NCBI GenBank assembly: GCA_937967505.1
Contig: CALCJM010000037.1
Location: forward strand, 1-61,391
Length of the DNA: 61,391 nt
Reading direction: 5' to 3'
DNA from: an uncultured Pirellulaceae bacterium
GTDB lineage: Bacteria > Planctomycetota > Planctomycetia > Pirellulales > Pirellulaceae
The notes under the pieces were generated by a model, which was given only the letters and a program-made list of their open reading frames with translations, made no database searches and was not told where the DNA came from. A program made the position numbers and the translations under genes. Shown piece after piece: positions 25,028-34,064 of this stretch (positions are counted from its first letter, which is position 1; every line of letters starts with the position of its first letter).

Positions 25028-26695
25028 GTGATCACAAGAGCAATTGTCATTTCAGTAATCCTGTTGGCAGCCAGCTTCCCGGGACACGGGGTGCCTGCTA
25101 CGGCTCAATCACCCAGGACAAAGGCCGGACAGGAAAAAGACAATGCCATTTACCTGCATGAAACCTTTGACGGCTATGAGATCGGCAGCGTGCCGGAGGT
25201 TCCGCAGCTTCAGCGTGTGGATAAAGTCACGATTTTCGATGGAGCCGGGCGAGTCGGCACCGGAAAGGTCGCGCGCTTCGACGACTCCGACACCAGTCGC
25301 GGTGGCGCAATGGAGTACAACCTAGGAACTTCCGCGTTCGGTACCTTGTATGTCGAGTTTGATGCCCTCAACAATGATCCACTCAAAGGCGACAAATCTT
25401 CTACGGTTATTTTTGGAGTCGGCCCGTGGGGGCCAGGCAAAGGCCTGATGCTCAATGCGAAAGCCAAACGCGCCTTTGGATTTGAGATGTATCAGCAGAA
25501 GTATCTCAAATTACGGGTCGGCAACGATACGATTGCTGATATGCGCTATGATCCAGCGGATCCATTTAACGTCAAAATCTGGGTGAACGACAACGACGAA
25601 AACACTTTTGCCTACCAACGCCCCGATACGGGCGACACCGCAACGCTTAATCCGGACTCGGTGGTCGTCTGGGTAAACAACTCACTTATCGGAAAATTGG
25701 AGCCTGTTGGCTGCCCAATGCGCGGTGAGGTCACCAAAGGAAATGCCGTGCTTGGTCGCATCGGGTTTAGTTCGTCTTCGACCAAGGTGGCCGATTTCCT
25801 GATCGACAACCTGCACGCTGAAGCCCCGTCAGGCGGGATGACACAGGCTCCGGCAAGTGGTGCCAAACCGGCACCTTTGGAAAATGCGCCCCCCTCTGCG
25901 ACCGGAGAGGCAACTCCCCAACAGCTGCCGGGTGCGGAGACCAGACGTTATCGCTCAGGAAAAAACCCCATGGATCTGTTTGTGTTTAAGCCCGAGGGTT
26001 GGCAGGCTGGCGACAGGCGTTCTGCGTTTATCTATTTCTTTGGCGGTGGCTGGACCAAAGGCACGCCGCACAAGTCCGCCTCCACAGCAGCCTGGGCGGC
26101 CAAGAACGGCATGGTCGGCATTGCGCCGGACTATCGAACCAAAAACCGGTTTGGAACCAGCCCGTTGGCGTCGGTGGACGACGGTCGCGCGGCATTTTAC
26201 TGGGTGCTGGAACATGCGGACGAACTTGGCATCGACCCGAAACGCATCGCCGTTGGTGGTTCTTCGGCGGGTGGACACGTTGCCTTGTGGACCGCCATCG
26301 AAAAAGCACCTCCAGGCTCCGACGCAACGACATCACCGAAGTCGAAACCCGCAGCGCTATTCCTCACCTCGGCCGTTACTGACACATCACCGCAAACCGG
26401 CTACACGCCAAAGCGGTTCGGCGATAACGCCACTGCACTTTCCCCCGTCCATCAACTTGATGCGAAAATGCCACCCGTATTGATGTTCCATGCGGCGTTT
26501 GACGACCTGGTCCATTACAGCACTGCAGTGGCACTACAGCACCAACTGGAGTCCACCGGCAATGTGTGCGAACTGGTCACCATACCGCTTGGAGGCCACG
26601 GGTTTTCGCGGGAATATCCGGTATGGAAGCGGAAGGTACGGGCAAAAATGGTGGAGCTATTTAGGCGCGCGGGCCTCCTTCCGGCAATTCGCTAA
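25028..26695 (+). CDS. Exported alpha/beta hydrolase (esterase) with N-terminal jelly-roll-like domain
   Basis: 555 residues from GTG 25028. A signal peptide (ITRAIVISVILLAASFPGHG) precedes a beta-rich domain (about 40-265, DNAIYLHETFDGYEIGSVPE through VADFLIDNLHAE) like the LamG/heparinase-type modules of planctomycete sugar enzymes. After a Pro/Ala linker comes an esterase domain: oxyanion loop FFGGGW (about 337), nucleophile in GGSSAGGH (Ser about 411), Asp in AAFDDLVHYS (about 491) and His in LGGHGF (about 522). This is the BD-FAE/lipase-like family. It probably removes acyl or methyl groups from a glycan outside the cytoplasm. It sits in the catabolic cluster behind the LacI regulator. 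Confidence 0.88.
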   Translation: MITRAIVISVILLAASFPGHGVPATAQSPRTKAGQEKDNAIYLHETFDGYEIGSVPEVPQLQRVDKVTIFDGAGRVGTGKVARFDDSDTSRGGAMEYNLGTSAFGTLYVEFDALNNDPLKGDKSSTVIFGVGPWGPGKGLMLNAKAKRAFGFEMYQQKYLKLRVGNDTIADMRYDPADPFNVKIWVNDNDENTFAYQRPDTGDTATLNPDSVVVWVNNSLIGKLEPVGCPMRGEVTKGNAVLGRIGFSSSSTKVADFLIDNLHAEAPSGGMTQAPASGAKPAPLENAPPSATGEATPQQLPGAETRRYRSGKNPMDLFVFKPEGWQAGDRRSAFIYFFGGGWTKGTPHKSASTAAWAAKNGMVGIAPDYRTKNRFGTSPLASVDDGRAAFYWVLEHADELGIDPKRIAVGGSSAGGHVALWTAIEKAPPGSDATTSPKSKPAALFLTSAVTDTSPQTGYTPKRFGDNATALSPVHQLDAKMPPVLMFHAAFDDLVHYSTAVALQHQLESTGNVCELVTIPLGGHGFSREYPVWKRKVRAKMVELFRRAGLLPAIR

Positions 26696-26715
26696 ACTTG
26701 GTGGCCGACGCCGGC

Positions 26716-26742
26716 GCAAGCCCTCCGGCAAGCCGGGCTTGC
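26716..26742. terminator. Hairpin between convergent genes
   Basis: GCAAGCCC (26716-26723) and GGGCTTGC (26735-26742) form an 8-bp perfect stem between the converging esterase and OYE genes. No T run follows, so termination is only likely by position. Confidence 0.4.
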
Positions 26743-26757
26743 ACGCCCAGACGATTG

Positions 26758-28203
26758 TCATTTCTTCTTCGCTGCCTTTTTCAGTTCAACCAACTGCTTG
26801 CCTTCCGGCATGTCTTTGTAAAATTTGTCCAGCGGATAGCAGCCAGAAACGATCCCGTTTCGGGGAGCGGTTGTGCAGTCACTGAAGGTACGACAAATCA
26901 ACTTGCGTTTCATTTCGCCATTTTGCAAAGTACTGGCCGGCAGGTCGGGGAACGACAACACCATCCGTCCCAGGCCAATCATGTCAATCCATCCCTCCCG
27001 GACGACGGCTTGGGCGACGTGGGGCAAGTAATCCTGAAGGTAGCTGTATCCCGATCCAACCAAAGGAAAATCCGGGAAGGCCTGCTTCACTCGACGTGAA
27101 AACTCAATCTGTCTGGCCACGCCCACCAACGGATCTTCAGGCGGCAGATATCCATCTGATGGAGGAAAAATCGCCGGCCGCTGAATGTGCGGGTTGTAGT
27201 AAGGGCTGCCACAACTCAGATTGATCGCCGCCACTCCCCTAGATTTGAGGTTTGCGATCAACTTCAGGGGTTCATCAAGGTCATAAGCCAGCGGGTCGTC
27301 TTCCGAGGTTCCAAAACCGTATTGATAGGGCGTCTCAGCAGCCATCGGTTGCCCCACTTCCTGACTCGTCTTGTACGGCAAGAAATCAAACGCGCTCAAA
27401 CGCACGAAGACCAGCAAACCGGGAATTTCAGAATGAATCCGGTCAATAATAGTGGTCAACAGACGTGACCGACCTTCTAGGTCACCGCCAAATTTGCCCT
27501 CTCGAGTTCGCGCGCTGAGAAATTCGTGCAACAGGTAACCGTGACACGCTTTGACATCGACAAATCGAAAGCCAACTTCGTAAGCGATTTTGGCGGAGCT
27601 GACGTACGAGTCGATCAGTTTTTCGAGATCACTATCGGTCCAGACAACCGAATCATCCCGGCTATCGATGCCAAACTTCGCATCCAGCAGCGGATGGTGA
27701 TAGGCAATGCGGGGTTCAAGTTGATGCGTATTTGGCCGGCAAAAGCGACCGGAATGTGTCAACTGTGCTCCGACCAACAAATCATCGGTCGTGCCGAATT
27801 TTTCACGATGCGCGGACTCCAGTATCTCACGTAGATCCCCAAGCGATTGGCGACTGGTTTCGAGCGCCATTAACTGGTTGGCATTGGCGCGCCCATCGGG
27901 TTGGACCGCCATCGCTTCGCCCCCCCAAATCAACTTGGCACCACTTTCCCCAAACCGCTGCCAGCGCCGCTGCGTCAGTTCGGAAGCGGTGCCATCGCGA
28001 TTTGCATCCCAACCTTCCATGGGATGGATGCACCAGCGATTGCCAACACGAACGCCACCAATCGTGAGTGCTTCGGCCAGCGGCGAATTCTGTTCGGATG
28101 TCAGAATCGTATCGTCGCTGGGCAACTCCAGCCCCAGTTCCTTCAGGCGAGCGCGAAAGTTTTCGAGGGTTTTAAGTTGAGCGACTTTGGTGTATTTCGA
28201 CAT
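26758..28203 (-). CDS. NADH:flavin oxidoreductase, Old Yellow Enzyme-like
   Basis: 481 residues. FMN-dependent TIM barrel: NRWCIHPMEGWDANRDG, LIWGGEAMAVQPDGRAN, LLVGAQLTHSGRFCRP (family QLtHsGR), FVDVKACHGYLLHEFLSART (His-x(4)-His active-site strand), VFVRLSAFDF and EGWIDMIGLGRMVLSFPDLP. The C-terminal CRTFSDCTTAPRNGIVSGCY keeps cysteines usually found where 2-enoate reductase-like members bind an Fe-S cluster, but only in part. The basic tail is ELKKAAKKK. The substrate is unknown; in this cluster it could reduce an unsaturated sugar-acid intermediate. Palindromic element D lies 55 bases upstream of its start. Confidence 0.9.
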   Translation of the reverse strand: MSKYTKVAQLKTLENFRARLKELGLELPSDDTILTSEQNSPLAEALTIGGVRVGNRWCIHPMEGWDANRDGTASELTQRRWQRFGESGAKLIWGGEAMAVQPDGRANANQLMALETSRQSLGDLREILESAHREKFGTTDDLLVGAQLTHSGRFCRPNTHQLEPRIAYHHPLLDAKFGIDSRDDSVVWTDSDLEKLIDSYVSSAKIAYEVGFRFVDVKACHGYLLHEFLSARTREGKFGGDLEGRSRLLTTIIDRIHSEIPGLLVFVRLSAFDFLPYKTSQEVGQPMAAETPYQYGFGTSEDDPLAYDLDEPLKLIANLKSRGVAAINLSCGSPYYNPHIQRPAIFPPSDGYLPPEDPLVGVARQIEFSRRVKQAFPDFPLVGSGYSYLQDYLPHVAQAVVREGWIDMIGLGRMVLSFPDLPASTLQNGEMKRKLICRTFSDCTTAPRNGIVSGCYPLDKFYKDMPEGKQLVELKKAAKKK

Positions 28204-28258
28204 CGTGTAAATCTCGTTTGGAGAATTAAATTAATCAGGGTGAGCTTGATGCGACCGC

Positions 28259-28366
28259 TTTAGGCGATTGGCAGTTGAAAGCTTACCGTTGGCGATGCTG
28301 CCAGCTTCGCTCCGACGCTGGCAGCATCGCCAACGGATGGTAAATTCCTGACTGCCAGTCGCCTTA
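28259..28366 (-). repeat. Palindromic element, copy D
   Basis: Complete copy in reverse orientation (loop reads TTCGCTCCGAC on the plus strand), between the OYE and SDR genes, both minus strand. The two outer arms are almost fully complementary: GGCGATTGGCAGT and ACTGCCAGTCGCC. Its right end TTA (28364-28366) is the TAA stop codon of the SDR gene. Confidence 0.95.
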
Positions 28367-29140
28367 AAGCCTGTTCATCGTGAGTCCGCCATCCACATAA
28401 ATCACCTGACCGGATGCGTAGGGCATGTCGCCACGGGCCAATGCGGCGGCAACCTTGCCGATATCCTCAGGCAAACCCCAACGTTTCTCAACCAAAAGTT
28501 CCGTATTGTTGATCAGGTGGTCGTACTTCCCGGTCACCCCGGCAGTCATATCTGTTTTAATAATGCCCGGACGAATCTCGTAAACCGGAATGGAAAACTC
28601 ACCCAGCCGGGCCGCAAACAGCGCACTCATCATTCCCAAGCCCGCTTTTGAAACACAATAGTCACCGCGATTTGGCGAAACGACCGTCGCCGAAATCGAA
28701 CCGACATTGATGATGCAACCTGCGAAGGAAGCGTCAGCCTGCTTTTGCCCAATCATCCATTTGGCGCAGGCCTGTGTCAGGAAGTAAGGTCCCTGCAGGT
28801 TGATCTTCATGATCCACTGGTAGCTTTCTTCCGTTGCGTCGAGGATATCAGACCGCACTTTGGGTGCCACGCCGGCGTTATTGACCAACACGTCCAGTCG
28901 CCCGAAACGTTCTCTGATCTGTACAAGCAGCGCAGCGCGGTCTTCGGCAGCTGAGACATCACCGGCGCAGTAAAACACCTCGGCTCCCATGTTTTCAAGC
29001 TTCGCCACCGAGTCTGCGACTTTCGAAGCATCCGAGCGGCCACTGAGCACGAGATTGAAACCTTCTGCTGCCAGTTTTTCGCAAATGCCAAACCCAATGC
29101 CCCGGCCGCCGCCAGTCACCAGTGCTACTTTGTTGCTCAC
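28364..29140 (-). CDS. Short-chain dehydrogenase/reductase (SDR)
   Basis: 258 residues from GTG 29140 (TTG 29143 also possible); AAGGA precedes by about 9 bases. Classical SDR: NAD(P) motif VTGGGRGIGFG, VNNAGVAP, catalytic Ser in INVGSIS and the YCVSK pair (Tyr-x3-Lys), then a C-terminal YASGQVIYVDGGLTM. It resembles 3-oxoacyl-ACP reductase or gluconate/uronate dehydrogenases of the FabG-like group. Context favours a sugar-acid oxidoreductase: it follows the GH88-like hydrolase gene by only 11 bases and is certainly co-transcribed. The stop codon is supplied by palindromic element D. The open frame continues upstream into the hydrolase gene but is not SDR-like there. Confidence 0.9.
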   Translation of the reverse strand: MSNKVALVTGGGRGIGFGICEKLAAEGFNLVLSGRSDASKVADSVAKLENMGAEVFYCAGDVSAAEDRAALLVQIRERFGRLDVLVNNAGVAPKVRSDILDATEESYQWIMKINLQGPYFLTQACAKWMIGQKQADASFAGCIINVGSISATVVSPNRGDYCVSKAGLGMMSALFAARLGEFSIPVYEIRPGIIKTDMTAGVTGKYDHLINNTELLVEKRWGLPEDIGKVAAALARGDMPYASGQVIYVDGGLTMNRL

Positions 29141-29151
29141 CAAAAAAGTCC

Positions 29152-30510
29152 TTACAGATAAAACTTGTAGTACGGTTGGTCGTTTGCCAGGCGTTGAATA
29201 TAGAGGGCCGCCTCCCGAGCGTGATAGTCGCCCCACATGCACGATTCGCCGCACGGAACGGATTGGCCATCGGGAATATGGTCCCAACCGTTGGGACGGT
29301 GATAGACCGAATGCAGAATCAGCCCCTGATGCGATTCGTCCAGACTCAGGTATTTATCGCTCAGCAGCGTCCCCATCACCGTCAGGCCGGCCTGCGTGTA
29401 CTTGGGATCATCAAGATATCGTCCCAAACGCAGCAACCCCTGAGCCCCGATTGCCGCCGCCGATGAATCCACCGGTTCCGCAGTGTTGAAGGGATCAGAC
29501 TCTCGCTGGTAGACATCTTCACCAAGCTTATGCGAGTCAAGCGCTCCGGTGTCCCAGTACGGGATTCCGTCGGTTGGCGTGTTTTCAATGTAAAAATCGC
29601 AGGTCGCTTTCGCCATTTTGACAAGCACCGCTTCAATCGACGCCCGCCCACCCAACGGTTCAAGCTCGGCATCATCGACCGTTTTCAAAAACTCCAACTG
29701 CTCCGGAGCACCGACCATGATCCACGCCAGCCCGCGCGTCCAAGTGGTGAACGGCGAGAAGCCTTGCTGCGAGTTGGGACAGCGATAGTTTCCGTCATTG
29801 AGGTTGAAGATACTCTCGTGAGCCGTACGCCCCCACACGTCGTAGAAGTCCCTGCCCTCTCCGTAGTAAACCGCAAATTCGGCAGTCGTTTTGATGTGCT
29901 GGACCAGTCGTTCCAGCAGGCTGGTTTTTTTGTCATTTTCCCCCATGACTGAGTGCCCCAGTTGATGGCCCACCGCCAGCACGCGCAGCGAGCGAATCGT
30001 ATCCGCGAACAACGAGTGCGGCCCGTTGAAGGAGTAGATGTATCCGCCCGAGGGCAGGTCAGTCCACCGGCGGGCTTGCACGGCACTGGAGGCCTGCAAC
30101 GCCATGACATAGAAATTTCGCTCCCATTGGTTTTCGGCAATGCGCCCTTCATTCATCAATCGCAGCAGGTTCCCGTAAGTGCTGACATTATTAAAACCAT
30201 GGTCATGCACACCGAAATGGGTGATGTGCGGTGCCATTTTTTCAACCGTGTTTCGCTTTCCCATTTCCAGAAACGAGTCGTTACCGGTCGCATCGAACTG
30301 AAGGATTTCGGATCCATACTGGAAGCCCTGCGTCCACTCGGTCCAACCACGTGTTGAGTACTGGCCGGCAACGGTAAATACCGGCGCCCCCTGCGCGTCG
30401 TCGTCGTCGTATTGACTGTTGATCAGATTGATCTTCTGAGCGGAGACTTTCCAGAACCGCTCCAGCTGCGGCAATAAATCTTGGGGACTAATGGAGGGGT
30501 TCGGTGTCAT
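29152..30510 (-). CDS. GH88-like unsaturated uronyl hydrolase
   Basis: 452 residues. (alpha/alpha)6-barrel family GH88/GH105-like: WTQGFQYGSEILQFDATGND, HFGVHDHGFNNVSTYGNLLR, QGFSPFTTWTRGLAWIMVG, GIPYWDTGALDSHKLGEDVY (candidate acid/base Asp in YWDTGA) and PVDSSAAAIGAQGLLRLGRY. These are the blocks of unsaturated glucuronyl hydrolases, which hydrate the double bond left by polysaccharide lyases to free an unsaturated uronic acid. No signal peptide, so probably cytoplasmic. The following SDR gene is 11 bases downstream, suggesting a two-gene uronate module. Divergent from DUF2264, with palindromic element E between. Confidence 0.88.
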   Translation of the reverse strand: MTPNPSISPQDLLPQLERFWKVSAQKINLINSQYDDDDAQGAPVFTVAGQYSTRGWTEWTQGFQYGSEILQFDATGNDSFLEMGKRNTVEKMAPHITHFGVHDHGFNNVSTYGNLLRLMNEGRIAENQWERNFYVMALQASSAVQARRWTDLPSGGYIYSFNGPHSLFADTIRSLRVLAVGHQLGHSVMGENDKKTSLLERLVQHIKTTAEFAVYYGEGRDFYDVWGRTAHESIFNLNDGNYRCPNSQQGFSPFTTWTRGLAWIMVGAPEQLEFLKTVDDAELEPLGGRASIEAVLVKMAKATCDFYIENTPTDGIPYWDTGALDSHKLGEDVYQRESDPFNTAEPVDSSAAAIGAQGLLRLGRYLDDPKYTQAGLTVMGTLLSDKYLSLDESHQGLILHSVYHRPNGWDHIPDGQSVPCGESCMWGDYHAREAALYIQRLANDQPYYKFYL

Positions 30511-30557
30511 GCGCTGTCTTTTAACCGGTCTTTTGACCGGAAGGGAGGTTCTGCTGT

Positions 30558-30659
30558 TTTAAGGTGACTGGCAGTTAGGAATTTACCATCCGTCGGCGAC
30601 GCTGCCAGCGTCGGAGCGAAGCTGGCAGCATCGCCAACGGCAAGCTGCCAATCGCTTAA
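30558..30659 (+). repeat. Palindromic element, copy E (shortened right arm)
   Basis: 102 bases in the divergent gap between the GH88-like and DUF2264 genes. The core is intact, but the right arm runs GGCAAGCTGCCAATCGCTTAA, missing about seven bases that other copies have between GGTAAGC and CTGCCAATC. Confidence 0.92.
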
Positions 30660-30822
30660 GCGTGCTTTGCAGGCTGATATTTGGCCGATGTTGCCAGAAT
30701 CCACTTGCAAACCTCGCGGGCTTGTATGATGATCTAATAATTATTACCTGTCTAGTCATGGCCGCCGATTTGTCGCAGATGCCTTGATATTGTTTGTTAC
30801 CGGGTAGCCAGGAAAGATCACG

Positions 30823-32379
30823 ATGTCAGTCACGACGGAACGAACAATTTACGGGCACGCAGTATTGGTCGCCGAAAAGCTGTTGGCGCCGCTGGTGGCA
30901 CGCATGCAACCGGGGGCCGCGTCTATCCCATTAGAAGGTATGGCAAGCGATCATGGCAAACTGGCCGATATTCTCGAATCGTTTGCTCGCCCGTGCCTGT
31001 TGGCGGCTCATTGGCTGGCCGCCAAGGGCGGTGAGACGCAGGGGTTCACTCGAGAGCAGGTTGCCCAGTGGTTTCGCGACGGACTGGTTGCCGGAACGGA
31101 CCCTTCATCAGATGTGTATTGGGGGCCAGTCACCAATTACCATCAACACTGCGTCGAAATGGGCGCACTGGTCATCGCACTGGAAATCGCCCGGGATCAT
31201 CTCTGGAATCCGCTGGCTGATGCCGATAAACAGCAAGTTTTGCGGTGGATGCGGACGGCACGCGGGTGTGGCTTTCATCGCAACAACCATCTCTTCTTTG
31301 GAGTCTTGCCGCTGAGTTTCATGGTCAGCGCGGGCGTGGGCTCGCCGGGCGATCAGGAATTGCTGCTCCGCTGGCTGGACACACTCGAAAGCATGTACCT
31401 GAAAGATGGTTGGTTTATCGACGGCATGAATGAAACGGTCGATATTTACAACGCCTACGCTTGGCATTTCTACGGGCTCTGGTGGGGCAAGCTCTATGGA
31501 GACATGGACCCGGCTCGTGCCCAGCGCTGGCGTGATTATGCGGTACCGTTCCTCAAAGACTACATCCATTTTTTCGCGGCGTCGGGCGAGAATGTTCCCT
31601 TCGGCCGCTCGATGGTCTATCGCTTCAACGCGTCAGCCCCATTCGGGTTAGCCCACTATTGCGGCGTGAAAGCGCTGGCCCCCGGACTCAGCCGCAACGT
31701 CTTTATGAAGAATGTTGAATTCTTTATCAGCCGTTTGCCGGCAGACAAACCCCTTAGCCTCGGTTGGACGGATGAGTTTCAGTTGATGGCCGAAGTTTAT
31801 TCCTGTGCCGGTTCACCGTATTGGGCCGCCAAAGCGTTCTCAGCGTTGTTGATCGACCCGGCCGATCCGTTCTGGACAGCCCCCGCACAGCCATTGCCGT
31901 CCGCAGGTGACGATTTTGTTCGGCCCATTCCGGCAGCCGGATTGGTGGTTCGATCCATCGATGGCGATATCGAATTGCTCAACTCCGAGTCGGACATCAA
32001 TCCCGGCAACACGCGATTCGGGACCTATAAATGGGGCAAGACCAGTTACCGAACCGGAGTAGGACTGGAAGTCGCGTCAGCTTCCGGTGAATTCCCGCGT
32101 GATGCCGCGTTAACTGCCTAGGCGGAGGACGGCACGGTTTACGGTCGTCACAGTACGCACATGCTCAAGTGCACCGAAGACGAAAGCGCCATGGTTTATG
32201 TGCTGGGCCACAAGGTCGCTCACTTTTCCGTACAGGTCGAAACACATGTCTGGTGGCACGGCGGTTGGCAGCTACAGTTGCACAAAATTAACGCCCTACA
32301 ACCAGCGCAGTTAACCGTTGGCGGGCACAGCCTGCCAGTTGGTGATGAGATTTATTCGACGAATCCGGTATCGTTTTAA
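30823..32379 (+). pseudogene. DUF2264 family protein interrupted by in-frame TAG
   Basis: Codons 1-432 end at TAG 32119-32121. The same frame then continues AEDGTVYGRHSTHMLKCTED and MVYVLGHKVAHFSVQVETHV to TAA 32379. Both parts fit one DUF2264 protein, a glycan-associated alpha-barrel family: LARPCLLAAHW-like start, YWGPVTNYHQHCVEMGALVI, GFHRNNHLFFGVLPLSF, DGWFIDGMNETVDIYNAYAW and FGRSMVYRFNASAPFGLAHY. The C-terminus is also short, and a shifted frame after 32369 reads LRSDDGSEWKVSFV before a stop, pointing to a further frameshift. AGGAAAG precedes ATG 30823. It is probably a decaying gene of the catabolic cluster; sequencing error at the TAG is the alternative. Confidence 0.85.
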
Positions 32380-32385
32380 GATCGG

Positions 32386-32987
32386 ATGACGGATCAGAGT
32401 GGAAGGTGTCTTTTGTATAGTCCACCACCGCTTCCGCTGAAACCGAATTATGCTTGGCGCAGCTACCTAGGAGGTTCCCAATTGCGCCAACTCCGCAACG
32501 ACGCGGCGAGCATCGATAACCATTTTCCGGAAGACTGGCTGGCTTCCACATCACGCGCGCGAAACGGCGACAACCAGCAACGCGCAGACGAAGGGGTTTC
32601 CCGTCTGATAGTGGATGGCCGCGATGTGCCACTGACCGAATTGATTGCCTCGAATCCGGATTGGTTTTGGGGAAAACAGGTTCCGCCGGTAGACGAGCCC
32701 GGCCAGATCGGCGTGTTGATTAAACTGCTTGACGCCGGCGTCCGGTTGCATCTACAGGCTCATCCAAATCGCGAGTGGGTAAAACAAAAATTTGGCGGCA
32801 ACGCCGGAAAAACCGAGTGTTGGTACATCCTCTCGGTGCGCGGCGACGATCCATACGTTTATCTTGGCTTCCAGCATCCGCCGACGCCCCGGGAATGGGC
32901 GCGAATGGTTGGCCAACAGGATCTCAACGGCATGCGTGCCTGTTTCGAGAGAATTCCCGTCAGGCCGGGGGGCTGCTTAATGGTAGA
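32386..32987 (+). pseudogene. Class I mannose-6-phosphate isomerase, C-terminus deleted
   Basis: About 200 residues of a phosphomannose isomerase (interconverts mannose-6-P and fructose-6-P): LKPNYAWRSYLGGSQLRQL, PVDEPGQIGVLIKLLDAG, VRLHLQAHPNREW (zinc-binding Gln/His), GKTECWYILSV (Glu) and RACFERIPVRPGGCLMVE. The family continues from here with a conserved PHA motif carrying the remaining zinc ligand. Instead, at about 32987 the sequence switches to an internal part of a DUF1559 gene. The frame runs on to 33045 but encodes unrelated residues. It therefore lacks part of the metal site and must be inactive. Upstream, it begins just after the broken DUF2264 gene. Confidence 0.85.
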
Positions 32988-33947
32988 ATGCTGCTTCCGG
33001 CAGTTCAGCAAGTGCGCGAGGCCGCCCGGCGAACGGAATGCCTGAACAACATGCGACAGCTCGGGATCGCGCATCTGAATTACGAAAGTGCTCACATGCG
33101 TTTTCCGCCGGCAACGCAGAGGAACCACAATACAACCATCTCAAGTCGTGGTCCGGCAGTGCGTCCAAGACCTCGAAATACAAATGGTGATGCCCAAAAA
33201 ATTTCATGGGGCGTGTTCATTCTTCCGTTTATGGAGCAAAACAATCTGGAAAGAGATTTCAGCAATGGAACTGCCAGTTGGCAGGATGACTGGACGACAG
33301 CATTGAGGCCGGATGGCACAACCTTGGTTGCCACAGCAGTCATCCCGGGGTTTATTTGTCCAAGTGATGTTTCCCCTGAAGGCGACAGAAATGCCTGCTA
33401 CACTCCCGATCTGGCAGGAACGCAACTATTTGGCAAATCGAACTATGTCGCTGTCGCCGGGGCGAAAAATAGTTTCAATGATTGTTCTGAAGTGGAGTTT
33501 CAATCCTTGTGGGGAATTCTGGGAACGAATTCCAGAACAAAATTTGCCAATATCATTGATGGTTCCAGCAACACGATGTTGCTGGGAGAACGATCCAGCA
33601 TCACGTACCACGATCTCAATCCGACAGGCACCCTTAGGCCCAACTACGGTGCCATCTGGGCCGGACGCGATGGTTCAAATGGTGACTACTCTCCGAAGGT
33701 CAGCTTTACCCCCAACGCCAGCTTCTCGGCTGACTATGCGTTCGCGGGGGTGACGGGCGACAATGCTGCCAACTGGAGCATCAACGGATTTGATTCACCG
33801 CGTGGTATCGGCTCCAGCTTTCATCCGGGAACAACCAACTTCGTATTTGCCGATGGATCTTCGCATGGCCTGGACGAAAACTTGAATATCACCACGCTGA
33901 TGAGTCTCGCTGCGATGGCAGACGGCAGTGTTTCGGACCTGTTTTGA
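32988..33947 (+). pseudogene. DUF1559 protein lacking its prepilin-like N-terminus
   Basis: About 319 codons of a DUF1559 (SBP_bac_10) protein, a huge planctomycete family with a type IV pilin-like leader. Present: LLPAVQQVREAARRTECLNN, MRQLGIAHLNYESAH, ILPFMEQNNLERDF, PGFICPSDVSPEGD, DGSSNTMLLGERSS and the C-terminal H-x9-DG motif in FHPGTTNFVFADGSSHGL. Missing: the roughly 25-30 residue leader and membrane helix (the FTLVELLVVIAIIG-type start). Instead, the frame reads back into phosphomannose isomerase DNA. A single deletion joining the two genes explains both truncations. A downstream lipoprotein, the usual partner, is intact. Translation from ATG 32988 would give a cytoplasmic fragment. 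Confidence 0.88.
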
Positions 33948-33978
33948 TCTTGATCTGACTGTGTCCATTACTCCAATG

Positions 33979-34013
33979 AAGGTTCGACTCTGGTGAGCGT
34001 CGAGCCTTTTTTT
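33979..34013 (+). terminator. Intrinsic terminator after the DUF1559 gene
   Basis: GGTTCGAC (33981-33988) and GTCGAGCC (33999-34006) form an 8-bp stem with one G-U pair, followed by seven T residues. Confidence 0.85.
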
Positions 34014-34064
34014 GGGCCACCCTACCTGAGCTCGCCCAAGGCAACTGTTTTATTGGTTTGGCAA

